The notes: a model not told the origin generated them from the sequence alone. Counted from the first letter of the stretch, positions 43,289-54,978 are shown. The stretch is 64,000 nucleotides of DNA from Haliotis asinina (GCF_037392515.1 NC_090283.1:23986749-24050748); one strand, 5' to 3'. Numbers and translations are program-made.

Positions 43289-43405
43289 ATTCTTTATGGA
43301 TAACAACTTCTTTTATTGTACTTCATGCGTCGTTTCAGTATGGATTTGTATGCCGTTGTCAGACAAAATAATACACACTAGAAGAGGTTGTTATCCATAA
43401 AGAAT
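43289..43405. mobile_element. TTCTTTATGGATAACAAC MITE
   Basis: ATTCTTTATGGATAACAAC at 43289 is mirrored by GTTGTTATCCATAAAGAAT ending at 43405. TA lies close to both borders. It sits 75 bp before the THAP-like segment; the same pair occurs inverted at 52.9 kb. Confidence 0.82.
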
Positions 43406-43473
43406 GTATATAGAGATGTTTTGTCAATACATGCTCTCTGAATGTGCGTTCGATCCAATCAAAAATCATCTCT

Positions 43474-43774
43474 GTAGAGATGGTGAACTACTGCGTGGCT
43501 GGAAACTGTCATTCGTCCTAGTACAAAGCAGGACTTGAAACTGACAAGAATTTGCACCAGTTTCCGTCAGATCCAGTCATCCGAGAAAAGTGAATGTAGT
43601 TCGTTTGCAACCCACAGACATAAAAACATGTCATGTGTACAAGTATCACACCTACCAAATTACATAATGTGGCAGCGACAGGATTCGGGTGCACGAGTCA
43701 TGAATCAGTATATTTTGTTTATGGCATATAGCCTGATAGGTGTTAAGTTCAAACTGCATCTGGTCAGTGATTGA
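43474..43774 (+). pseudogene. THAP-domain relic, copy 1
   Basis: ATGGTGAACTACTGCGTGGC encodes MVNYCVAGNCHSS with the first two zinc-binding Cys of a THAP domain (CX4C), a stop, then NLHQFPSDPVIREK (the family HxFPxDP...R..W, with the Trp codon now TGA). The downstream C-x2-H pair is not intact. THAP domains are zinc-binding DNA-binding modules found in host regulators and in P-element-type transposases. About 300 bp is shared with 52566-52870. Confidence 0.65.
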
Positions 43775-44044
43775 AGCTGTGTATTGCATATTCTCTTTAG
43801 CAGACAGGCAGGCAGACATATAGGTGTCAATAAACCAGACATTGAGCTTTCTCTGTGACAGAGGCTGCTTACTACAATCAACAAGGTTTTTATGTAACGA
43901 GTAGATTATTTACTTGTTCGCGTACACATTCCAGAATAGACTACTGCTCACGACCTCACACTCCGGGCAGGCATGCTGTTTCAAGCTCCGCGAACCTATT
44001 CAGTGCACGTGTTATGGGCACAGCGCAGCACAGCTGTTGAAACC

Positions 44045-44064
44045 ACTCCCCCCCCCCCCCCCCC
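44045..44064 (+). repeat. Poly-C run
   Basis: About 18 consecutive C after CCACT. Confidence 0.95.
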
Positions 44065-44272
44065 AGCACTGGCGGAAATTTAGTGAATCGTTTGAACTCC
44101 GATTTTGCGGGCTTTTTTTATTTGATCGCGTATTTTTCAACTTTAGAGGTTGAATTGGCATTTTTGATGATTTGTCTCGGCAAGCGCATACCGAAAGGTA
44201 CCAGAATCTGCAAAGTTGTGTTTTAAGTTTGCATGGGACCTTTAAGGAACTGCATCATTCGTAACTACTACT

Positions 44273-45441
44273 TAGTGTTCCCCCACTCCCCCACTCTGTT
44301 CCCCCCTACTCGTTAGTGTTGCACATTTGCCCTGTCCTTTTGATTTTTGCGCCCTGTCCTTTTCGCCTCAATCACAGCCGTTTACGTCCACAAGTGTGTA
44401 TTTTCCGAATTTTACCAAGGTCGGAGTTCTTTACCTTGTGGGGTCGCGATATTGTTTTTATAATGATTAGGAAATTTACTTATAAACCTTGGCAAAGGAG
44501 TTTAATTGGCCCTGTGAATCACAGTGCCTACCAAGGAAAGAATCAAGAGGAAAAGAGAAGAAGCAGTGAAGACTGAAACAAGGAAGTGTCGCCGACTGAT
44601 AGATTGCTTCCCTCCGAACCTCCCTCTGGGGTTCGTAATTTTCAAACTGTTCATTTCCAATTCCTTTTCACATGGCTTTCGTATAATACCCATATTTGTT
44701 ACAGACAACGATCTGTGGATTATGTGAGGTGTATTTTTGTGCGTTTGGGGACCGATCTTCATACGACTGTGCCGTTTAGGTGAAAATCTGTAACTCGAAA
44801 ACGGCCGCCAATTTCAATCCGGAATTTGAAACCAAAATAGTATTATTTCTTTGTTTGTCCTGGTAAATGAAATAATTGAAACAGCTTACATACTATTAAA
44901 ACAGTTCTTTTAGTTTTGTATTTAGTGGCAATTTCATTAACATGTATGTCTTGAACGATTAAAACTGATTCGGTATACGTCATGTTGAAGTAGGTGCAGA
45001 AGATACTTACGTTCAGGTGTATGTTTGTGTGATATTTTAGTAATAATATTCATGATTTCAAATTTTACTATCTAAAAGTATTTTAGTATGATATTTTAAC
45101 TTTGTATACTCTTTTTCAGGTCGGAATTGGACAGAGTCAGAGGCAGCCCCAACTTGGAAACTTGGCAAAGAAGAAAAATAATTGTTGTTTGTGTGTTTTG
45201 TGAAATTGTAAACAAATGTGATAACAGCTTAATGTCTTGAAAAGTTTTATTTTTAATTCTAATCTTAAAATACAAACTGAGAAGAGTAAAAATGAACTTT
45301 GAATTGAAATTATAAGACGATTTGAAATCAAATACATTTTGTTATTTTTTCAACAATCCTAACCAACATGCCCTGTTGGTTTATGAAGTGCCCTTTTCCA
45401 TGAATATACCCTGCCCCTTCTGAACCCTAGGGGGAACACTA
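44273..45441 (+). mobile_element. hAT-like element, 1.17 kb, non-autonomous
   Basis: TAGTGTTCCCCC at 44273 and its exact complement GGGGGAACACTA ending at 45441. Such ends are typical of hAT transposons. Inside, at about 44515-44640, the plus strand reads PTKERIKRKREEAVKTETRK, then CRRLIDCF, resembling the basic N-terminus of hAT transposases. Nothing of the catalytic domain remains. No 8 bp target-site duplication is visible. Confidence 0.6.
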
Positions 45442-45489
45442 CTCTTGTCATTCCGGCAAGGTCACGGATTGCAGGTCACGGAAGGAGAC

Positions 45490-45770
45490 GAGTAGTTACG
45501 AATGGACCTGCATGCATGTTGTCTCGGCTTGCTGAAGTTGCTGCTTGAGTGTTTCCAATCTGTCGTCAATCTCGCGGTACATTCTGTTTCTGCTGGGTGG
45601 GGCTGCTCCGCAATTCAACTGTGACAGCTTGAGTTCTATAAGCATTCTCTATTCTCTTTATACTTTCAACGAACCGGAAGATGTTAGGATGTCTATGTGG
45701 CAGAGTACGGTTCATTCTGATATGAAATCCTTCGTTCTTGGGCCTTGAGTCTCCTAGTGGTTCCAAAGGG
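45490..45770 (-). pseudogene. MULE-like transposase, C-terminal relic
   Basis: Frame with EGFHIRMNRTLPHRHPNIFR, FVESIKRIENAYRTQ, then (past a stop) DDRLETLKQQLQQAE. The pattern E.(F/W)H.R......HP.I..F...LK corresponds to the end of MULE-type transposases common in invertebrate genomes. The catalytic part is missing. Confidence 0.55.
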
Positions 45771-48700
45771 CAAGGAGGAATCGCGCATCGCAGTCGATCC
45801 AGGTTCCACTACACTATATCAGTATCACATGCTGCCCGAGCGAGGGCCGTATGGAAACAACTCAAACGGACAGAGGCCTGTGACAGTTGTGATTGGATGA
45901 AATAGTGCAAGATGTGTATGTGTTTTAAAAGCACATCCACCCTGTTATTAAATCTGACCACAATTTTAAGTATTTAGTGCTGTCATTTTTATCACCTTGG
46001 GTTATGCTTATGTGTGTACATATATTTTGAAGTAGGTGGCATACGGTGTGGAGCTGGGAGTTGATGTGTTCCGCTTCCTTTGCTTGGCAAATGTGGCGGA
46101 CAAGTTGGCCACAACTTGTGTTTTATTGTAGCTTAGAGGCCAGACTGTGCCCATGTGTACATGGAATGGCTGTTGATAGCCTGGATATTTTTTAAAAAAA
46201 AATATAAGGTTACTATAGAAGTCTATGGCAAAACATTTGGTGTTGTGTAACCTCCAGAGGCGTGTTCAGAACCGCGAGCGCCTGCGCAGATGCAAGCGCT
46301 TAGTTACATTAACCCATTCGTGACCAACTCGTGCTATTCCGGGAAAAGCCGAACAGCTATTCGTCGTCTTCTTGTTGGACGTTACGGAAAGGGGCGAGTG
46401 TTGACGAATGACGTTAAACATGTAAAAGACAAAATGTTATGGATGTCAACCTCTTCTTTACGCTTTACAGAACGTTTCTTGGCTATTCCTTGCCCATTTG
46501 TCAGGTGGATGCTAACTAATGATGATGATTTGGATGGGTTGTTTTCCATTAAACACGGTCGCCATCTTTGTTCGCGTGGTGAGGCAGCTGTGGGGATGGT
46601 TCGCGGGTGTTCGCTATGTTGTTCTTGAACTCCTTCATTCGCTGTGAGTCATGAGAAGACTTCATCACATCCAGTCACGTATCCTCGACATCGGTATGAG
46701 GGAAGAGTGCTAGACCAGCTGCTCTCCTTATGAAGTTTCTCACATCAGGACACTCTCGCCATGCCGCTGCCACTCCAAGGTCTTGGGTCTTCCTTCAAAG
46801 AGCCTGAAAGTAATGGAAGTACCATCCCTTGATCTAACCTGTTTCAATGCCACCAATGGCAGCAACCTCGAAGTGAATCTGGACACGACATGGGGCTAGA
46901 AGTCTGTTGAACGAAGGAAGGAATGAAGGAACAATCGAATGAATGAATGAATGAATGAATGGATGTTTTTTTCTTATGAAGATCACAACAGTATACCTAG
47001 AGCGATTTTCACATTGTTACTTATAGGTAAAGAACGGTTCTGTGTTTCATATATCGTTTTTTCTGGCTCTCTCTCCGCTTCAAATATACAGCAACAACTG
47101 TTAACACGTCCAGTGCATTAGCTCCAGCTATATTTTTTAATGACTGGAAACAGCACCCATGAACTCAGCTGGATATTCTTTGTCTTTTATTTCGAAAATT
47201 TAAGTCCATTTACTAGACACCATTTATCGATTTTATGTAAACACAATTGTACCTGCCTTTCAACAGTATTTATCTTCGCCACGCCGTTAGGGTACGTAAG
47301 TCCACAAACATTCAAAGTAAATTTAAACTTTCCACATTTTTAACCGTGGAATATGTGTCTTTTTATTGTTTGGCTAGATCTGATAAATTGCTAACAGCTT
47401 AAGGGATGATGTAAATCCAGCTGAGCTCCATGCAGGAAGCAAATGTATTCATGATCCCTAGTATGGTGATGTAATTCTGTTGTTGATGATGAATAGTCCG
47501 TATTTTAGATTGTATGGTCCAAATAGTGTTATTAGTTTTAACTTTCCACACTAGTTATAATTGTAACTGTGGCGTTCTAGTTGCTTTACTGTCCTTTGAC
47601 GACAGGTTTAGAAAATGCTTACATATTTCATTTCAGTATCAAACATATTCACGATATGGCTGAAATATTGCCTATGTGACGCTGAATATTAACTCATGCA
47701 CTCCCCTAAACTGTTAATGTTTAAGCTAAATAAAATAACAGATAAAATACTGCCTTATGAGACGCTATATCCTGATGATAATGATCAAACAGGATCAAGC
47801 CTACATGGACTTGAAACTGAATTTCATTTGCACATTCGGATATAAACTGAAGCAAACTTATCTGCAAACCCACGTCATGTAAATCTTTTAAAATACTGTG
47901 TTTCTATGAGCATCATGTCGTGTCAACGAACCAAATAGACACGGCTTGTTTATGACGATATTCTTAACAAATGACTCCCGTCAAACTAAATGGACAGTGG
48001 TACTGCTATTTTAACGAAAGCCGCATTGAATATTTGTGAATACATTATTAGATTATAATTTTCAAGTTCATCTGTTATTGACCGTGCATTCAGCATCATT
48101 ACTGATGTATTTTGAAAGAGATCCAAATGAAAGTGATCCAATAATTTCAACTATGTTTACAAATGGGGTTAAATAATCACTAACTGGATTTGTTTTATGA
48201 ATATGCTAATAAGATTAAGTTAATGAATAAACCCAAATCCCAAAGCAGAGACTCAGACTTTGGAATATTTATGAGACCGAACCCTCGTGTGACCTGGCTG
48301 TCATACCCAAAATGGAATTTTATATAAATTCGACAAAAAAAATATATGAATGATCCAAAAAGGTCAGATTAAGGTATTCCTAGAGATGTGAAATAGCTGC
48401 CCAATGTTAAAGATTACAGTTGATTAGTTTTACAGATACAATATTACTGTGGTGAAGCTCGCAGCGATTTATAATCATATTTCCTAAAGATGGTGGAAGC
48501 GCACGTACAAGCACCACAACATGCCCGCATAACAGAGTTAGAAATGCACCCAGATGGACAAGTGAGGGCCGTTATGTCTACAAACGCACGTACGTGTATT
48601 TGAATCTCTTACCAGCAATCGCATGATTTTTATGGGAAAATGCTGTCACATTAGACAGCACGATTCTGTTAGCTACGTTCTTAGTACTTTCAATATGACG

Positions 48701-48825
48701 ATATATATTTGTCATGATTTTTTAAACAATAACACATATAATGCCATAAACGATTTAAGTAGTCGGGATATACAACATCGCTTCCATTAGGCGCGTTCTG
48801 ATTGGTTTGTTGTATTTTCGCACAT
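45771..48825. other. Intergenic; satellite seed at 46363-46420, otherwise little
   Basis: 46363-46420 carries CGTCTTCTTGTTGGACGTTA, then CGGAAAGGGGCGAG, a diverged single monomer of the 67 bp satellite. A (GAAT)n run lies at 46930-46962 and a SINE-tail scrap (GGCTGAAATATTGCC) at about 47650-47705. No gene is supported; the 112-codon frame at 46290-46628 overlaps the satellite seed. Confidence 0.55.
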
Positions 48826-50890
48826 AACAAGCAACGAGATGAGGACGAGTCTTCTTGGCGGTTTCGGAAAGGGGCGAGTAGTGGCGAATGATAACAAGCA
48901 TCGAGATGGGGACGAGTCTTCTTGGTGGTTACGGAATGGGGTGAGTAGTGGCGAATGATAACAAACATCGAGATGAGGACGAGTCTTCTTGGCGGTTATG
49001 GAAAGGAGCGAGTAGTAGCGAAAGATAACAAAGCATCGAGATAGGGACGAGTCTTCTTGGCGGTTATGGAAAGGGGCGAGTAGTAGCGAATGATAACAAG
49101 CATCGAGATGAGGATGAGTCTTCTTGGTGGTTACGGAATGGGGCGAGTAGTAGCGAATGATAACAAGCATCGAGATGAGGACGAGTCTTCTTGGTGGTTA
49201 CGGAATGGGGCGAGTAGTAGCGAATGATAACAAGCATCGAGATGAGGACGAGTCTTCTTGGAGGTTACGGAATGGGGCGAGTAGTAGCGAATGATAACAA
49301 GCATCGAGATGAGGACGAGTCTTCTTGGTGGTTACGGAATGGGGCGAGTAGTAGCGAATGATAACAAGCATCGAGATGAGGACGAGTCTTCTTGGAGGTT
49401 ACGGAATGGGGCGAGTAGTAGCGAATGATAACAAGCATCGAGATGAGGACGAGTCTTCTTGGTGGTTACGGAATGGGGCGAGTAGTAGCGAATGATAACA
49501 AGCATCGAGATGGGGACGAGTCTGCTTGGTGGTTACGGAATGGGGCGAGTAGTAGCGAATGATAACAAGCATCGAGATGGGGACGAGTCTTCTTGGTGGT
49601 TACGGAATGGGGCGAGTAGTAGCGAATGATAAGCATCGAGATGAGGACGAGTCTTCTTGGTGGTTACGGAATGAGGCGAGTAGTAGCGAATGATAACAAG
49701 CATCGAGATGGGGACGAGTCTTCTTGGAGGTTACGGAATGGGGCGAGTAGTAGCGAATGATAAGAAGCATCGAAATGGGGACGAGTCTTCTTGGAGGTTA
49801 CGGAATGGGGCGAGTAGTAGCGAATGATAACAAGCATCGAGATGGGGACGAGTCATCTTGGAGGTTACGGAATGGGGTGAGTAGTGGCGAATGATAACAA
49901 GCATCGAGATGAGGACGAGTCTTCTTGGCAGTTATGGAAAGGAGCGAGTAGTGGCGAATGATAACAAACATCGAGATGAGGACGAGTCTTCTTGGCGGTT
50001 ATGGGAAGGAGCGAGTAGTAGCGAATGAAAAGAAAGCATCTAGATAGGGACGAATCTTCTTGGCGGTTATGGAAAGGGGCGAGTAGTAGCGAATGATAAC
50101 AAGCATCGAGATGGGGACGAGTCTTCTTGGCGATTACGGAATGGGGCGAGTAGTGGCGAATGATAACAAGCATCGAGATGGGGACGAGTCTTCTTGGTGG
50201 TTACGGAATGGGGCGAGTAGTAGCGAATGATAACAAGCATCGACATGGGGACTAGTCTTCTTGGAGGTTACGGAATGGGGCGAGTAGTAGCGAATGATAA
50301 CAAGCATCGAGATGAGGACGAGTCTTCTTGGCAGTTATGGAAAGGAGCGAGTAGTAGCGAATGATAAGAAACATCGAGATGAGGACGAGTCTTCTTGGTG
50401 GTTACGGAAAGGGGCGAGTAGTAGCGAATGATAACAAGCATCGAGATGGGGACGAGTCATCTCGGAGGTTTCGGAATGGGGCGAGTAGTAGCGAATGATA
50501 ACAAGCATCGAGATGGGGACGAGTCATCTTGGAGGTTACGGAAAGGGGCGAGTAGTAGCGAATGATAACAAGCATCGAGATGAGGACGAGTCTTCTTGGT
50601 GGTTACGGAATGGGGTGAGTAGTGGCGAATGATAACAAGCATCGAGATGAGGACGAGTCTTCTTGGCAGTTATGGAAAGGAGCGAGTAGTAGCGAATGAT
50701 AAGAAACATCGAGATGAGGACGAGTCTTCTTGGCGGTTATGGAAAGGAGCGAGTAGTAGCGAATGATAACAAAGCATCGAGATAGGGACGAGTCTTCTTG
50801 GCGGTTATGGAAAGGGGCGAGTAGTAGCGAATGATAACAAGCATCGAGATGGGGACGAGTCTTCTTGGTGGTTACGGAATGAATGATAAG
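48826..50890. repeat. 67 bp satellite, about 31 copies
   Basis: Monomer starts AACAAGCATCGAGATGAGGA, continues CGAGTCTTCTTGGTGGTTAC and ends GGGCGAGTAGTAGCGAATGA. The 67 bp spacing is confirmed between 49095 and 49162. Monomers fall into recurrent variants (GGTGGTTACGGAATGG versus GGCGGTTATGGAAAGG). Because 67 is not a multiple of three, open frames (for example 48787-49170 and 49865-50173, minus) cycle every 201 bp and do not indicate a gene. Confidence 0.97.
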
Positions 50891-51289
50891 TTTCTAACCA
50901 ACTGAAATCATTCCTGTGAACTTTCTGACTACTACCCCTCGAAACTTTGACTTTCAAAAAAAAAACTGTCCACGTGTGAATCTTTCACCTGTGACACGTT
51001 CAAGGCGAAGTCGTGTGAAGGGTGCATTACATGTATCGTATAGTGGGGTGATTACGGGTGTGAAGACTTTCATGTAGTAGCTGTGCAAACAGTTTATTTT
51101 CTTTTAAAAAGTATGTATATTGTTGAAAACACTAGAACACTGCATGATCTAATGCATTGGTGGGAAGAACATGAAGTACCTGGTCTGTATGGCGTGGTAG
51201 TCGCCCCATACATCTTTTAACTTGTGTCGAAATACTAGCTATTGCAATTAAAACAAACAAGAATACAGTGTATAGCTTAAGGTAAAGTT

Positions 51290-51720
51290 TGTGGAATGCC
51301 TCATTTTGCAATACTCAACTTCACACTTGGAGGATCTGAAATGGTATTATCTGAACTTATCTGTGTTATTAATAAATTTGGTACCGTGTTTGGTTCAAAT
51401 CTCAACTGTGACAAAACCATAGCAAAATGGTTTGGTTCCAAGCGAAATTCTAATGAGCAACTGTGTCTTCGTTAGTCGAAAGAACCATTAAATATTCTGG
51501 TTATTACTTTTTCAAGTAACTTACATACACTGATTTCACTAAAGTTTGAACGACAATTTTCAAAAATCAGATAAATACTATTTTCATGTCAAACAGATAT
51601 TTAACTCTGAGATGCAGAATTATGATTATTCCCCACGTCACATACCTTCCAAACCCAAACTAAGCACTTCTTTAAACGTTTGAATACCATCCTTTTCAAG
51701 TTTATATGGGGTGGTAAGTG
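51290..51720 (+). pseudogene. L1-like non-LTR RT, post-catalytic relic
   Basis: Reads VINKFGTVFGSNLNCDKTIA (the F....G...N..KT motif), then in other frames PLNILVITFSSNLHTL and HFFKRLNTILFKFIWGGK, the F.W.G end typical of L1/Tx1-type ORF2. Several stops and frameshifts. The upstream catalytic part is not in the window. Confidence 0.68.
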
Positions 51721-51835
51721 ATTTCTGTCACAATGTGTTGATTGTGATGAGTGGCTTCTGTCACAATGTGTTGATTGTGATGAGTGGTTTCTGTCACAAT
51801 GTGTTGATTGTGATGAGTGGTTTCTGTCACAAACA
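51716..51835. repeat. 33 bp tandem repeat, about 3.5 copies
   Basis: Unit GTGATGAGTGGTTTCTGTCA, then CAATGTGTTGATT, starting inside the L1-like relic. Confidence 0.93.
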
Positions 51836-51865
51836 CATCTCAGTGTCAGTTTTGTTGACACCTAT

Positions 51866-52081
51866 GTGTCTGTCTGCGTGAATGCTAATGACAAAATGCA
51901 ATACACAATACTACAGCACATCAAAAACAACACCACACATTCCATTGCCTGGCAACATCTTGGCTACAAACGTTTACTAGAGGTCATCGATATTCGGAGA
52001 TTAACCCCAGAGATTAATAGAGATCAGGGAGTATACTTCCTAGTGCCTGGAACATCACAAGCCACCCCTGATGTCATCTAA
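51866..52081 (+). other. Unrecognised 71-codon open frame
   Basis: Contains THSIAWQHLGYKRLLEVI and QGVYFLVPGTSQATPDVI. Composition is protein-like and it follows the L1 relic, but it matches no retroelement domain that I know. It may be a captured exon or the end of an unknown ORF. Confidence 0.25.
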
Positions 52082-52359
52082 TCAGCTGTATATCACTCTG
52101 TTGTGTTTACATCTCACCACCATCATTGTTTGTATAACGTCTATGTGTTCTACTTGTTTGTATACACATGTATACCTCAGGCTTCCTGTAAATCTAATAA
52201 TCTGTTTATTACTCTGCTGTGTACTCACTCACCGTGCTGTTATACACATCTGTTAACTAACCTCACTTTATCCCTGTTACTATATTTTTAATAACTGCAT
52301 TTGATCTGTCCCCTGTGATTTGTTTGTATATAATGTACTTATCTTCTTCCTCTAAATAC

Positions 52360-52389
52360 TGGTATGTATGTATGTATGTATGTATGTAT

Positions 52390-52476
<87 letters not shown>

Positions 52477-52514
52477 GTCGGTCGGTCGGTAGGTAGGTAG
52501 GTAGGTAGGTAGGT
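52360..52514 (+). repeat. Compound microsatellite (GTAT)n(GT)n(GGTC)n(GGTA)n
   Basis: Four consecutive simple repeats; the GT run is about 80 bp. Confidence 0.97.
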
Positions 52515-52565
52515 ACCCCGGAAACGTCGTGGTGGACAATAAAAAGAAGTTCTTATCCATATACT

Positions 52566-52870
52566 CCTCCTATTACAACATTAGTCACTGACCACATGCA
52601 ATTTGAACTCAACACCTATCAGACTACACACCATAAACAAAATCCATTGATTTATGGCTCGTGCACCCGAGTCCTATCTCTGTCGCATTATGTATTACAC
52701 AGACAGACAGGTGTGATACTTGTACACGTGACATGTTATTATAACTGTGGGTTGCAAACACCTGCATCCATATATTTTCTCGGTTGAATGGATCGGACGG
52801 AAAACGATGCAAACTAAGATTGTCAAGTCCTTCTGTAGTCTCCAGCCACGCCGCAGTTCATCGTTTCATT
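52566..52870 (-). pseudogene. THAP-domain relic, copy 2 (inverted)
   Basis: On the minus strand ATGAACTGCGGCGTGGCTGG is followed by LHRFPSDPFNRENIW and GLGCTSHKSMDF, parallel to copy 1 at 43474-43774. The first Cys spacing is broken and there is a frameshift near 52835. Homology extends past the ORF to GATAGGTGTT and TGGTCAGTGA. Confidence 0.62.
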
Positions 52871-52934
52871 AAGTGTTGATGGGATCGAACTCAAATTCAG
52901 AGAGCATTTTTTTTATACAAAACCCAACATCTGC

Positions 52935-53065
52935 ATGTACATTCTTTATGGATAACAACTTTTTCTATTGTATATGATGCGACGTTTCAATATTGACTCG
53001 TATACCGTTGCCATTAATGGTATATGAATCAATACCGAAACTTATAAAGATTTTATCCAGAAATA
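52935..53065. mobile_element. TTCTTTATGGATAACAAC MITE, eroded copy
   Basis: ACATTCTTTATGGATAACAA at 52938 with the right end decayed (TATAAAGATTTTATCCAGAA). A further half-copy (minus strand TATGGATAAGAACTTC) lies at about 52515-52560, on the other side of THAP copy 2. Confidence 0.72.
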
Positions 53066-53376
53066 ATTTTACTTTCTCATTACTCACCATACTTCAACAT
53101 GGGGGGTTGAATGTGACTTTGAATGTGACCTCTTTTTGCAACTGTATGAATGATTAAATGGTTCAGCACACTAAGATATAACAAATAAGACACACAGAAA
53201 CATCTATATATTATTTATTCCGACAAGGGTAAATATGACTCATACATAATCATTACAAATAACACTATAACAACACACTGTATGAAAAAAAATGTGAATG
53301 ATTATCTATCTTAGCTTCGAAAAAACACATACCATGCATCTCAATATTATCATTGATACTTTGTACTCGGGGTATA

Positions 53377-53559
53377 CAGTTAAGCTGGAAGCTGTCTAAA
53401 CCGGCACTCATTGGGACTGAAGAAATAATCCGGTTTAGTAAAAGTGCTGGATTGTAGAGCTGCTGGTAAATGTACAAGCCATGAATGGGGGCTGAGATTG
53501 TGTGCCGGTGCTGACAACTTGCCGGATTGGACAAATTCCGGTTATGACAGCTTCCACTG
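53377..53559. mobile_element. pogo/Tigger-like MITE with TA duplication
   Basis: 183 bp. CAGTTAAGCTGGAAGCTGTC at the left and the complement of CAGTGGAAGCTGTCATAACC at the right. The interior, with AACCGG near both ends and GGCACTCATTGGGACTG, is the style of pogo-like ends. TA on both borders (53375-53376, 53560-53561). Confidence 0.75.
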
Positions 53560-54482
53560 TACTCAAAATAATCTCCATCTATAAGGTGCGAAAATTCAGT
53601 GAACACTGCAAAACACTTCTACTAATGACACAAAATATTATGACTATAAACAAATAGATATCGTAATTTATATTGTTGATTTGTATTACAAGGGGGACAG
53701 CGCAGTAGCTGAAACAGTGAAACAATTGCACGTGTGGTACGTGATGAGCGTTAACTTAGACCATCCCTACTTGTTTTCGATGTTTCTTTTAATCTGCCTT
53801 TAATGCACTCCCTTGTCATACAAACCAACAATAGGGATTTGAAACTCTGATCGTCTGTTAAACATTTTTTATCCTTGCTTGAATACATTCTGATATTTGA
53901 ATGCTCAATTGGCAAGGTAAAATTATGAGGATTCGCAAATCTTATTTTCACTTTGTTCGATATACGTATTCGTTTAAAGTAAAATTAATCAGTTGCGTTT
54001 TCTCTGCAAACAGACTATAATTAACCAGATGTAAACACGCCTATATCGAACTTCTTTGATACAATGCGACTGAAACAGTACAGCCCACTGCTGACAAATT
54101 GTAGAAAACTACATTTTATTTTGGAATGGAAATGACAAAGTAATGGCCACAAAATACCAGTAATGTTTGAGCCAGTGTCATTACATGAACCCTGTAAGTG
54201 ATCTCTCAATGTCTTACATCCTTGTAGAAAGTCAGCAAAGAATAATTATTTGTTTACATATTTCGTTTTGTCTATGTTCGCGACATCAGAACAGTTCTAG
54301 ACGCGTATGGTCATGTAAATACCGTAGTACTGTCGGAAAAGTAACATCTTATGCTTTGGAGATTAGATGTAAAAGGAAATCACAAGTCATGGCAAAAGTT
54401 AGTAAAACGTTTAGTTAGAACAAATTTAAGGTATAGTCAAAACCAAATGGTAGCCCGTTCAGCCACCGCGACTTCCACAAGA

Positions 54483-54720
54483 ATGGTGGCTGAGCTGGCT
54501 AGGCGGCTGACTTTGTGTGCTGGCGATTACGTGCCTGGCTCTGAGAGTGCGGGTTCGAATCCCAGATGGGCCTCAACCATAAAAAGTACTAGAATTTGTA
54601 CTTTACTAAGACAGTGAAATCCCAAATATGCCATATGTTGCATTTGACCACTTTCTAAATGGCACTGTGTAATCAAAATATAAACTGTTGTCTTCTCATT
54701 AGGTGTGCCCTGACCCGCAT
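54483..54720 (+). mobile_element. tRNA-Leu-like SINE (third family)
   Basis: GTGGCTGAGCTGGCTAGGCG (A-box region), a long variable-arm-like stretch, and GCGGGTTCGAATCCCAGATG (B-box). The layout follows tRNA-Leu, but the T stem pairs poorly, so it is not a functional tRNA gene. The following body contains CATTTGACCACTTTCTAAAT, also found alone at about 5810-5850. Confidence 0.65.
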
Positions 54721-54864
54721 AATCCGGATAATCCTCTTCTAACAACTAGATGATCCTTCATTGTCCTCGTAATCCTTTATTAATTGGCAAATGATACCAG
54801 TCTTAGGACGCCAATATTTGTTTTTCACTCAACCGTGAAGTTTGGTCGAAAGGTCGGCATTATT

Positions 54865-54978
54865 AGCCTTATATGAGAGAGAGAGAGAGAAGGGGAGGGA
54901 GAGGGAGAGGGAGAGAGAGGGAGGGAGAGAGAGAGGGATAGAGGGAGAGAGCGGGAGAGGGAGAGAGGGAGAGAAATA
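54865..54978 (+). repeat. (GA)n/(GGGA)n purine microsatellite
   Basis: AGAGAGAG and GGGAGAGG runs over about 110 bp. Confidence 0.95.

Noticed and set aside
44502..44762. 86-codon minus-strand frame
   Set aside because: Antisense of the hAT-like N-terminal segment, which reads better on the plus strand.
48690..50642. Several minus-strand frames with repeated LVIIRHYSPHSV-type text
   Set aside because: They are read-through of the 67 bp satellite, repeating every three units (201 bp). No start context or unique sequence.
48826..50890. CRISPR array
   Set aside because: Units are contiguous with no unique spacers, in a eukaryotic setting.
52339..52560. His/Thr-repeat frame
   Set aside because: Translation of the GT microsatellite.
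53265..53606. 113-codon minus-strand frame
   Set aside because: Crosses a pogo-like MITE; no other evidence.
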